The position numbers were made by a program, and so were the translations under genes. The notes under the pieces are model-generated. The model ran no database searches. It saw only the letters and a program-made list of their open reading frames with translations, and was not told the DNA's origin. Positions 9,270 to 17,040 of a stretch of 58,115 bases of DNA are shown here, piece after piece. The number at the start of each line of letters is the position of its first letter. Position 1 is the stretch's first letter. The stretch comes from Planctomycetota bacterium (lineage in GTDB: Bacteria > Planctomycetota > UBA1135 > UBA2386): contig JAEUHR010000054.1 in NCBI GenBank assembly GCA_016794425.1, positions 1 through 58,115 of the forward strand, written 5' to 3'.

Positions 9270-9578
9270 TCAGCGGCGCAGACACCACACGCCGGCGACG
9301 ACGAGAGCGACGCCGACGAGCCGCAACGGCGTCATCGTTTCGCGGCAGAAGAGAACGCCGAGCGCGACTGCCGCGATCGCTTCGACGCCGAGCACGATCA
9401 CGTAGCCCGCGCTGACGTCCTGCCGGTGCATCGCGAACGTCTGCAGCGTCGCGGCCGTGCCGAAACAGGCGAACACGCCGATCGACGCGCCCGGTCGCGC
9501 GAAGGCCTCGGAGGACTTCATGCAGAGCGCGCCGAATGCGTATCCGAGTGCGGCGGCGAGGTTGAGCCAGAGGACCAT
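9270..9578 (-). CDS. SMR-family-like small membrane protein lacking the active Glu
   Basis: A 102-residue protein with four hydrophobic helices, the size and layout of the small multidrug resistance family (EmrE, SugE, MdtIJ). The MKSSEAF motif after helix 1 matches the MKxSEGF motif of EmrE. When aligned there, the position of the essential membrane-embedded Glu14 holds Tyr, so ordinary proton-coupled antiport is doubtful. It is the last gene of the decarboxylase/aspartokinase-EctB operon, starting 12 bases after the fusion gene stops, which suggests it moves or senses the pathway product. Since MdtIJ exports spermidine, a diamine is a reasonable guess but only an inference. Confidence 0.78.
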   Translation of the reverse strand: MVLWLNLAAALGYAFGALCMKSSEAFARPGASIGVFACFGTAATLQTFAMHRQDVSAGYVIVLGVEAIAAVALGVLFCRETMTPLRLVGVALVVAGVWCLRR

Positions 9579-9590
9579 GGTCGGTCGTGC

Positions 9591-11681
9591 TCAGGAGACC
9601 GCGGCCATGACGGAGACGACGTCCTCGCGTTGGCCGCCCACGACCTCGCGGGCAGCGGCGGCGAGGATTGCAAGGCCTTGGCGCAGCGTCTCGAGCTCGA
9701 TCGTGAGCGGCGGCATGATCTTCAACGCGGTGTCGTCGCGGCCGCATCGTTCGACGATCAGTCCGTTCTGGAAGCAGCGCTGCGCGATGCGGCGCGCGAC
9801 TTCGGCTCCGCCCGCGTTCGTGAAATCGACGCCGTGGATCAGGCCCATGCCACGCAACTCGATGCCGGTGTGCAGCGGCAGGACGTTCTCCTCGATCGAG
9901 CGTCGTACGAGCGCCGACCGCTCGGCGATGCGCGCTTCGAAGTGGCGATCGCGCCACAGCGAGAGCGCTTCCTTGGCGGCGCAGAACGCGAGCTGGTTGC
10001 CGCGGAACGTGCCGTTGTGCTGGCCCGGCTTCCAGATGTCGAACTCGGGACGAATGAGCAGCAGCGACATCGGCAGCCCGTAGCCCCCGATCGACTTCGA
10101 CAGACAGATCAGGTCCGGCACGATGCCCGCGCGTTCGAACGAGAAGAACGTGCCGGCGCGACCGCAGCCGACCTGGATCTCGTCGACGATCATCAGTACG
10201 CCGTGGCGATCGCAGAGCTCGCGAATGCCGCGCAACCACTCGACGGGAGCGACCCAGATGCCACCCTCGGCCTGGATCGTCTCGAGGATCAGTGCGGCGG
10301 GCAGATCGAGTCCCGAGTTCGGATCGTCGAACAGCGCGCTCACGTAGCCGAGCGCGTCGGCGAGTTCGTAGGGCCCGGCGGGATAGGGCAGCGTGATCGT
10401 GAACGGCAGCGGCGCACCGGCGCCCGCGCGATTGTCCTTGTTGCCAGTCACCGACAGGCAGCCCGCCGTCATGCCGTGCCAACCACCGGTGAACGCCGCG
10501 ATCGGCACGCGCCTCGTCACGAGGCGTGCGAGCTTCATCGCCGCCTCCACCGAGTTGGCGCCGGTCGGCCCGCAGAACTGCACCTTGTGGTCGAGTCCAC
10601 GCGGCGCGAGCACGACTTCGCGGAAGTGCTCGAGGAACTCGCGCTTCGTCGTCGTGAACATGTCGAGTGCGTGCGTCACCGCGTCGCGCTGCAGGTGCTC
10701 GATCAGGCGCCGCTGGATGAAGTCGGGGTTGTGCCCGTAGTTCAGCGCGCCAGCCCCGGCGAAGAAGTCGATGTAGGCACGCCCCGACTCGTCGAAGAGG
10801 TGCGCGTTCTTGGCGCGAGCGAACACGGTCGGGAACGAGCGGCAGTAGGAACGTACCGCCGACTCGACGGCTTCGAACACCGCGGTGCGATGCGGCGACG
10901 GTTCGCACGCCAGGATCGGATCGGCGGTGCGCGTTCGCACGATGGTGCCGTTGCCGTCGCCGTCGCCAGTGCCGTCGAACGGCAGCACGCGCAGCGTGAC
11001 GCCGCGGTCGCGCGCCGCCACGACCGCCTTCGGTTGCACGACCGCATGGGCACTGCGCTGCACGATCGCCAACAGCTGGTCGTGATCGAGTTCGTCGTGA
11101 ACCGTCGCGTGCGGATGCTCGGCCGGATCGGCATCGCAGACCCCACGCACGTCCTTGTAGAGCTCGACGGCCTCGGCCTGTACCGCCGCACCGAGCAGCA
11201 CCGCCGTCAGATCCGAACCGCCGCGCCCCAGCGTCGTGACGTCGCCGTCGAGCGTCGTGCCCTGGAAGCCGGCGACGACGGGAACGATGCCGTTCACGAG
11301 CAACTGCACGATCCGGCGTGGATCGACGTGCAGCACGTCGGCGTCACCGTGATTGCCGTCGGTGACGATGCCGGCCTGCGCGCCGGACAGCGAACGCGCC
11401 GGAATGCCGCAGCGACGCAGGTGCATCGCGAGCAATGCCGCACTGATGCTCTCGCCACACGCGAGCAGCGCGTCGGTGTCGCGATCCGCGGCGCCGGCAC
11501 CGAGTTCGCGGGCACGCTGCAGCAGATCGTCGGTCGTGTCGCCGGAGGCGGAGACGACGATGCACAACGAACGCCCGGCGGCTCGGCAGCGGGCTGCCAG
11601 CGCCGCGGCGCGTTCGAGGCCCTGGCGATCGGCGAGCGCAGCGCCGCCGTACTTGTGGATCAGGAGGGGGTTCGGATGCAT
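9591..11681 (-). CDS. Aspartokinase-EctB (diaminobutyrate aminotransferase) fusion
   Basis: A single 696-residue chain. Residues 1 to about 255 are an amino-acid kinase domain of the aspartokinase type: KYGG at 10-13, CGESISAALLA, TDGNHGDADV and LGRGGSDLTA (151-160) followed by YKDVRGVCDADP. The regulatory ACT domains normally following it are missing. Residues from about 268 are a fold-I aminotransferase very like EctB: SAVRSYCRSFPTVF, DFFAGAGALNYGHN, DEIQVGCGR (500-508) and the PLP lysine 529 in LSKSIGGYGLP, then GQHNGTFRGN. The two activities bracket one missing step (aspartate-semialdehyde dehydrogenase) on the way from aspartate to L-2,4-diaminobutyrate. No stop or frameshift separates the halves. 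It sits 32 bases after the decarboxylase and 12 before the SMR-like gene. No ectA or ectC is present nearby. Confidence 0.92.
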   Translation of the reverse strand: MHPNPLLIHKYGGAALADRQGLERAAALAARCRAAGRSLCIVVSASGDTTDDLLQRARELGAGAADRDTDALLACGESISAALLAMHLRRCGIPARSLSGAQAGIVTDGNHGDADVLHVDPRRIVQLLVNGIVPVVAGFQGTTLDGDVTTLGRGGSDLTAVLLGAAVQAEAVELYKDVRGVCDADPAEHPHATVHDELDHDQLLAIVQRSAHAVVQPKAVVAARDRGVTLRVLPFDGTGDGDGNGTIVRTRTADPILACEPSPHRTAVFEAVESAVRSYCRSFPTVFARAKNAHLFDESGRAYIDFFAGAGALNYGHNPDFIQRRLIEHLQRDAVTHALDMFTTTKREFLEHFREVVLAPRGLDHKVQFCGPTGANSVEAAMKLARLVTRRVPIAAFTGGWHGMTAGCLSVTGNKDNRAGAGAPLPFTITLPYPAGPYELADALGYVSALFDDPNSGLDLPAALILETIQAEGGIWVAPVEWLRGIRELCDRHGVLMIVDEIQVGCGRAGTFFSFERAGIVPDLICLSKSIGGYGLPMSLLLIRPEFDIWKPGQHNGTFRGNQLAFCAAKEALSLWRDRHFEARIAERSALVRRSIEENVLPLHTGIELRGMGLIHGVDFTNAGGAEVARRIAQRCFQNGLIVERCGRDDTALKIMPPLTIELETLRQGLAILAAAAREVVGGQREDVVSVMAAVS

Positions 11682-11713
11682 GGCAGGTCTCGTGAGGCGG
11701 TTGGGGAGCGCGG

Positions 11714-13189
11714 TCAGGCGACGACGCGCAACGTGGCGAGGGTCGGGTCCGCGGCACTGATCGGGCAGCCGGCGGCGCTCACGACGAGCAGCTCGCCGAG
11801 GATGGACTCGGTGATGCGTTCTCCCGGCATCAGCGCCGGGATGCCTGGTGGATAGGGCGTGACGACCTCGGCGCAGACGCGGCCCACCGCGGCACGGGCG
11901 CTGCAGGCGGCCGCAGGTGCGAAGAACGCCTCGCGAGGCGTCACCACGACCTCTGGCTCCATCGCGAGCAACGCGCGCGAGCCGCCGGCGTGCGGCATCA
12001 CGCCGTCTCGGCGCGGTCGCGATTCGGCAATGCTGCGCACCGCGCTGACGAGACGATGCAGATCGTCGGCGACGTTGCCGATCGTCACGATGCACAGCAC
12101 GTGGCAGCTGCCGCCGAGCTCCGGTTGCACGCCGTGCTCGCGATTGAGACGCGCCTGCAGTTCGCGCCCGCTGATGCCGAGGCCGCGCGTGCCGATCAGG
12201 ACCTTCGTCTCGTCGAGCCGGTGGAAGCCCGACCCGGCCGGCCCCGCATCGCGCGCGGCGAGCACCTCGATGCCGGGAATCGCCGCGAGTTCCTCGCGCG
12301 CCGCGCGCGCGAACGACAGCGTGCGATCGAGCCATTCGCGACCGGTGGTGACCATCTGCATGCGCGCGATGTCGATCGACGCCATCACGGCGAAGTTCGG
12401 GCTCGTCGTCTGGATCAGCTGCAGGCACTTCTGCACGCGGCCCGGATCGAGTGCTGCGCTCGTGTGCAACACCGCGGCCTGGCTGAGACCGGAGAGGATC
12501 TTGTGGGTCGACTGCACGACGGCATCGGCGCCGACGTCCTCGGCCGCTGTCGGGAGCTCGTCGTGGAAATGGAAGTGCGGCCCGTGCGCTTCGTCGACGA
12601 GCAACAACTTGCCGCGCGCGCGACACACCCTGGCGATCGCGGCGATGTCTGGCGTCGTGCCGAAGTAGGTCGGATTGAGAACGAGCAGCGCCTTCGCATC
12701 GGGATGCCGCGCGAACGCTCGCTCGACCTGATGCGCCGACGGCCCGAGCGCGATCTCGAAGCGATCGTCGACCGCCGGCGGCAGCCATACTGGGATCGCC
12801 CCGACTTGCACGATGCCCGCGATGACCGACTTGTGCGCGTTCCGCTGCACGAGCACCCGATCGCCGGGCGCCAGGGCAGCGAGGATCGCCGCGACGTTCC
12901 CCGCCGTGCTGCCGCCGACCAGCATGTGGCTGTGGGCGACGCCGTACGCCGTCGCGAGCAGACGCTGCGCATCACGGATGCCGGCAGTCGGACAGTGCAG
13001 CGTGTCGGTGTCGGGCAGGTTGTTGAGATCCCACTCGCACAAACGCTCCGTGAACTCACGCGGCAACGAACGGCCGCCCTTGTGCCCCGGCGAGTAGAAG
13101 GGCGCCTGCTGCCGATCCACGAACGCGCGGATCGCGTCGAAGAGCGGGGTCGTGTGCGCGGCGCGCTGTTCGAGCGAGGTGGTGTTCAC
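11714..13189 (-). CDS. Orn/Lys/Arg-type PLP decarboxylase
   Basis: A 491-residue group III amino-acid decarboxylase, about the size of the short Gram-positive and cyanobacterial forms. Visible signatures are SPGHKGG at 33-39, DEAHGPHFHFH at 199-209 (Asp199 faces the PLP pyridine nitrogen), and STHKILSGLSQ, in which Lys230 forms the Schiff base. The C-terminal domain has the family PPGIPALMPGE motif. The start is a GTG at 13189; no ATG lies close upstream. The family acts on lysine, arginine or ornithine, and substrate cannot be read from motifs. Because it heads an operon with a diaminobutyrate aminotransferase fusion, L-2,4-diaminobutyrate is a plausible substrate, giving 1,3-diaminopropane; this is inference. 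Confidence 0.9.
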   Translation of the reverse strand: MNTTSLEQRAAHTTPLFDAIRAFVDRQQAPFYSPGHKGGRSLPREFTERLCEWDLNNLPDTDTLHCPTAGIRDAQRLLATAYGVAHSHMLVGGSTAGNVAAILAALAPGDRVLVQRNAHKSVIAGIVQVGAIPVWLPPAVDDRFEIALGPSAHQVERAFARHPDAKALLVLNPTYFGTTPDIAAIARVCRARGKLLLVDEAHGPHFHFHDELPTAAEDVGADAVVQSTHKILSGLSQAAVLHTSAALDPGRVQKCLQLIQTTSPNFAVMASIDIARMQMVTTGREWLDRTLSFARAAREELAAIPGIEVLAARDAGPAGSGFHRLDETKVLIGTRGLGISGRELQARLNREHGVQPELGGSCHVLCIVTIGNVADDLHRLVSAVRSIAESRPRRDGVMPHAGGSRALLAMEPEVVVTPREAFFAPAAACSARAAVGRVCAEVVTPYPPGIPALMPGERITESILGELLVVSAAGCPISAADPTLATLRVVA

Positions 13190-13795
13190 GTGCGGAGCCC
13201 TCGGCGGCGCGTCGAGCCGGAGCGCGTCTGGCGCTGCCAGCGCAGCGAGGCAGCTGGTGGGCGGCCCGCCATGGAGCGCCGGCACGAGTGCTCTCGAACG
13301 AGCGCGAGCCGCAACGGGATCGGCGACGTGCTGGCGAAGAGCGCCGACGTGCTGCAGGCAGCCGGCGTGCCGAGCACGGTGCCGCCATGGTTCGTCGACG
13401 CCGCCGACCTCTCGCGCATCGCGACGAGCGATGGGAAGGCGCGTGCCGAGCGCGTGCCGATGTGCGTCCCGCGCCGCAGCGGCGCGCCGGTGGAGGTCGA
13501 ACGGTCCGAAGCCATGCTCGCCGAGCGACGCGATCGCCGTGGCTGTTCGCGAAATCTCGCGGCTTTTCCGACCGCGTGATGCCCTGCTGCAACTCTCGGC
13601 AGGAAGAGCGGAGCGCACCGCTTCCTCGTCACCGCAGCGCTGTGTGGGCAGCGCGTTGCCGTTCGGGACGCGACGGCGTCGGACGCGGTGTGGCACATGG
13701 TGGCCGGCCTCGCGGCCCTCGGCTTCGAAACGGCGAAGCCAGGGACCGCCGCCCGCGGTGGCTACGTTCTGCCGGTCGCCGGTTAGCATGTGCCC
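13190..13795. other. 606-base divergent spacer without a supported gene
   Basis: This region separates the decarboxylase operon (minus) from the kelch gene (plus) and should contain both promoters. A plus-strand stretch around 13310-13580 can be read as a protein-like peptide (DVLAKSADVLQAAGVPST and VDAADLSRIATSDGKARAE) that ends at a stop at 13579 but has no recognisable family, start site or ribosome site. It may be a gene remnant. No repeat or RNA gene was seen. Confidence 0.4.
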
Positions 13796-15970
13796 ATGCC
13801 GCTTCCGCGTCGCCTCGTGTTCGTCCTCGCAGCCGCCGGCGCGGCACCAGGGTTGCGCACGCAGGCACCGGTGTGGCAAGAGGTGTGGTCGCCGCCAAGC
13901 GCCCCACCCGCGATCGCGCAGACGGTCTACGACTCCGTGCGGCACCGCAGCGTCGCCGCGGATGCCAATTTCCTGACCGAGTTCGATCGCGCCGCGTGGC
14001 ATTCGCGCGCCGCCGGCACCGGGTTCTTGTATTCGACGTTCGCGTTCGACCGCGCGTCGGGCGTCACCGTCGCGTTCGGCGGCTACGGGTTCTTCTTCGT
14101 CGACGCGGGCACGCGCGAATGGAACGGCAGCAGCTGGACCTTGCGCACCCCGCTCGCCTCGCCACCGGGCCGCGGGCGGGCAGCGATGGCGTTCGATCGC
14201 GTGCGGGCGCGCATCGTGCTGTTCGGTGGTCACGATGGAGCGTTGGTCAAGCTCGGGGACACGTGGGAGTACGACGGCACGACGTGGGTGCTCGCCGCCA
14301 CCACGGGTCCCGCTGCGCGCACGAACCACGCCATGACCTGGGATCCCCAGCGCCGCGTCGTCGTGTTGTACGGCGGCCTGACCGGGACGTGGACGGACGA
14401 CACCTGGGAATGGGACGGCAGTACGTGGACGCAGAGCAGCCCGGGCCCGAGCGCGGTGCCGAGCGTGCTCGCGTACGACGAGGCGCGCAACGTCGCCGTG
14501 CTGCTCGCGACGCAACCGTTCCCGGCGACGACCAGCACGTGGGAACGCGTGGGCACCAACTGGATACAGCGCCAGGCGACGAGTCCGCTGTCGACGCAGA
14601 GCGGCGGTTGTTTCGACGAGGTGCTGGGTCGCGTGATCGCGTTCGGCGCCGATGGCAGCCGGCAGGCGAGCACGTGGTCGTGGGATGGCGCCACGTGGCA
14701 GGCGCTGACGAACGACCCGGTACCCCCGGTCGTCGAGGGCGTGGCGATGGCGCCGTGCCCGCTGCGCGGCAGCTTGCTGCGTCATGGCACTGGCCCGAGC
14801 GCACCTGGCAGCGCGCTCACCTGGGAATGGGCGAGCGAATGGCGCCTCGTGCCGACGGCCACATCGCCCGGGACGTCGCTCGTGTTCCCCGCGCTGGCGA
14901 GCGAACCCGGCGGAACCGTGTTGCTGTTCGGCGGCGCCGTCGGCGGCGTGCCGAACAACGCATCCTGGCGCTTCACCGGCACCGACTGGACGCCGTTGAG
15001 CCCGGGCAATGCCCCCGCGCCGCGGTCGCAACACGGGATGGCACTCGATCCGGCCCGCGCCCGGGTCGTCCTGTTCGGCGGCTTGTCAGCCGGCAATGCC
15101 CCGCTCGGCGACACCTGGGAGTGGGATGGCGCGAATTGGACGCAGATGGCGACGGCGATTGCACCCAGTGCGCGCGCCAACCCAGCGATGGCGTACGACC
15201 CGGCGGCCGGCGTGCTGCTGTTCGGTGGCGGCATCTACAACGCCAGTGGCACGGCGCAGGCCGACTTCTGGCGATGGAACGGCACGACGTGGCAGGCGAT
15301 CCCCGCCGGCGGCGGTCCGACGGCCCGCGCGCGGGCGACGATGACGTTCGACCCGGTGCGTCAGCGAACGGTGGTCACCGGCGGCTTCGCCGCCCAACTC
15401 CTCGCCACGACCGCTGTGGCCGGTACGTGGGAATGGGATGGCGCTTCGTGGGCCAACATCGGCGGAGCGCAGGTGACGCCGAGCCTCGGGTTCGCCGGTG
15501 GCTTCGACCCCGTCGCGGGTCGCGTCATCGCCTACACGCAGGCCTCGTTCGGTGCGGCGAGCGTGTGGCAGCTCGGCGCGCCGAGCGTGGCCGCCACCGC
15601 GACCTTCGGCAGTGCCTGCACCGGCAGCAGCGGCGAACCCTCCTTGACGACGAGCAGCACGCCGCGGCAAGGCAACCCGGTCTTCGGGCTGCGGGCGGTG
15701 TCCCTGCTGCCGGGCACGGCGGTGCTCTTCGGGCTCGCCGCTGCGTCGGCCAACGTGCCGCTCGGCGGCGGTTGTTCGCTGCTGGTGGACTCACCGCTGC
15801 TCGCCTTGCTGCCCGCGGACCTCGCCGGCGTTGCGGAGCTGCCGCTGCCGTTGCCCGCGAGCAGCTCGCTGCACGGAGCCTCGTTCGTGGCGCAAGCGGC
15901 GGGCTACGATCCCAGCGGCCCGTTTGCGCAGCTCGTGATCACCGCGGCGCTGGCGATCACGATCGACTGA
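13796..15970 (+). CDS. Secreted kelch-repeat beta-propeller protein
   Basis: A 724-residue exported protein. A signal peptide (MPLPRRLVFVLAAAGAAPGL) is followed by about ten kelch-type blades with the recurring pattern ARxxxAMxFDxxRxRxVLFGG, then LGDTWEWDGxxWT. Two propellers are likely from the repeat number. After about residue 595 comes the shared C-terminal module: FGSACTGSSGEPSL, then GGGCSLLVDS and beta-strands to the end. Kelch propellers bind proteins or sugars; no oxidase active-site Cys-Tyr motif was noticed. The ATG at 13796 fits the signal peptide; an ATG at 13788 is out of frame. It resembles the shorter kelch protein at 31858-33192. Confidence 0.88.
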   Translation: MPLPRRLVFVLAAAGAAPGLRTQAPVWQEVWSPPSAPPAIAQTVYDSVRHRSVAADANFLTEFDRAAWHSRAAGTGFLYSTFAFDRASGVTVAFGGYGFFFVDAGTREWNGSSWTLRTPLASPPGRGRAAMAFDRVRARIVLFGGHDGALVKLGDTWEYDGTTWVLAATTGPAARTNHAMTWDPQRRVVVLYGGLTGTWTDDTWEWDGSTWTQSSPGPSAVPSVLAYDEARNVAVLLATQPFPATTSTWERVGTNWIQRQATSPLSTQSGGCFDEVLGRVIAFGADGSRQASTWSWDGATWQALTNDPVPPVVEGVAMAPCPLRGSLLRHGTGPSAPGSALTWEWASEWRLVPTATSPGTSLVFPALASEPGGTVLLFGGAVGGVPNNASWRFTGTDWTPLSPGNAPAPRSQHGMALDPARARVVLFGGLSAGNAPLGDTWEWDGANWTQMATAIAPSARANPAMAYDPAAGVLLFGGGIYNASGTAQADFWRWNGTTWQAIPAGGGPTARARATMTFDPVRQRTVVTGGFAAQLLATTAVAGTWEWDGASWANIGGAQVTPSLGFAGGFDPVAGRVIAYTQASFGAASVWQLGAPSVAATATFGSACTGSSGEPSLTTSSTPRQGNPVFGLRAVSLLPGTAVLFGLAAASANVPLGGGCSLLVDSPLLALLPADLAGVAELPLPLPASSSLHGASFVAQAAGYDPSGPFAQLVITAALAITID

Positions 15971-16013
15971 ACCCGGGGGGAGAGACTGGACCTCGCACTG
16001 GGCAGGCTTCGGG

Positions 16014-16153
16014 CTGATGACCGATCTTCTGCTCGCGGCTCCTCGCGGCAGAGACCGACAGGCTCGCGGCATTCACGGCAGCGAAGAAGGCGCTGCGCGC
16101 GAAGTGCCCCGACCCGTTCCATCGGACCCCGTTCGTCTACATGGGCGCGCCGG
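16014..16153 (+). pseudogene. Decayed C-terminal fragment of a CHAT-protease gene
   Basis: About 140 bases closely match the last about 145 bases of the intact TPR-CHAT gene (22292-22434). Shared blocks include ctgatgaccga at the start and gcgaagaaggcgctgcg in the middle, and the peptide ETDRLAAFTAAKKALR is identical in both. A one-base length difference near 16025-16050 shifts the frame, and the original stop is lost. Nothing upstream resembles the rest of a CHAT gene: the kelch gene ends 43 bases before. I read it as the surviving tail of a second CHAT gene or a partial duplication. It abuts the end of the YjdF-like gene on the other strand. Confidence 0.8.
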
Positions 16154-16161
16154 ACCGAGTG

Positions 16162-16794
16162 CTACGCGCCGCGCCGCGCGATCGCCCGATCGTGCAGGCG
16201 CGCGAGCAGCAGCTGTGCGAGCATCGCGCCGCCGAGCGCCATCGTCATGTCCCAATGCGCGTCCCACGGGTCGCCCTGGTGGCCGAGCCACTCGGGGCCG
16301 GCATCGGGGTAGAAGAGAACGACGACCCACATCTCGAGCAGTTCGTACGCCGCGCTGAACGCGAGGCAGCAGGCGGAGACGATCCAGAACAGGGTGCCGC
16401 CGCCCGGGAGTCCGCGCCGGCGAATCAGCCACTCGCGCAGCACCATTGCGGGCACGAAGCCCTGGAAGAAGTGACCGATGCGATCGGTCGGGTTGCGTGC
16501 GAGGCCGAGCCACTCGGTCACCGCGGCAGGAAACGGCACTTCGGCGAACGTGTAGCGCCCGCCGACGCACTGGATCGTGAAGAACCACGCGAGCAGGACG
16601 TACGCGAGGTCCGTGAAGCGGAAGATGCGCGAGCGCACCGCGAACACGACGAGCACGAGCGCGAGCGGCAGCACTTCGAAGGCCCAGGTCGCGCGATCGC
16701 GGGTGCCCGCGAACGACCATGCCGCGGTGGCTGCACAGCATGCGGCGAGCATCGGCAGGAGCCACGGACGCGAAGCGGCGGCGGGATCGGGCAT
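16162..16794 (-). CDS. YjdF-like (DUF2238) inner-membrane protein
   Basis: A 210-residue membrane protein with about six hydrophobic segments. The blocks GGRYTFAEVPF, RNPTDRIGHFFQGFVPAMVLRE and AAYELLEMWVV are the hallmark of the DUF2238/YjdF family, with conserved His, Arg and Glu residues at the membrane faces. The family has no established function. The length matches known members (about 200-210). The ATG at 16794 precedes the first hydrophobic helix directly. Neighbours are a CHAT remnant downstream and a divergent propeller gene, so context gives no job. Confidence 0.85.
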   Translation of the reverse strand: MPDPAAASRPWLLPMLAACCAATAAWSFAGTRDRATWAFEVLPLALVLVVFAVRSRIFRFTDLAYVLLAWFFTIQCVGGRYTFAEVPFPAAVTEWLGLARNPTDRIGHFFQGFVPAMVLREWLIRRRGLPGGGTLFWIVSACCLAFSAAYELLEMWVVVLFYPDAGPEWLGHQGDPWDAHWDMTMALGGAMLAQLLLARLHDRAIARRGA

Positions 16795-17040
16795 GGGGGG
16801 ACTCTACTGTCGCGCTCCGGTCGCCACCCGTCGGGCGCTGCTGGCAGGGGAACGGAACCGGCTTGCGCGACTCGGGTGGCGGAGGCAATGCCCGGTGGAC
16901 TCCATGAGGGTGAGAATCGACCCGTTCCACTGGCATCGCCGGCGTCGTGCTACGGAGCGCACCTTCCCGCGGCGCGGTGCACGTGCGAGACTCGACGCCG
17001 TCACCGTGCGAACGCCCGCCGCTCGCCGAGCCTCAGAGCC

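Noticed and set aside
9591..13189. Ectoine biosynthesis cluster
   Set aside because: EctB and an aspartokinase domain are present but no EctA acetyltransferase or EctC synthase; the partner is a decarboxylase.
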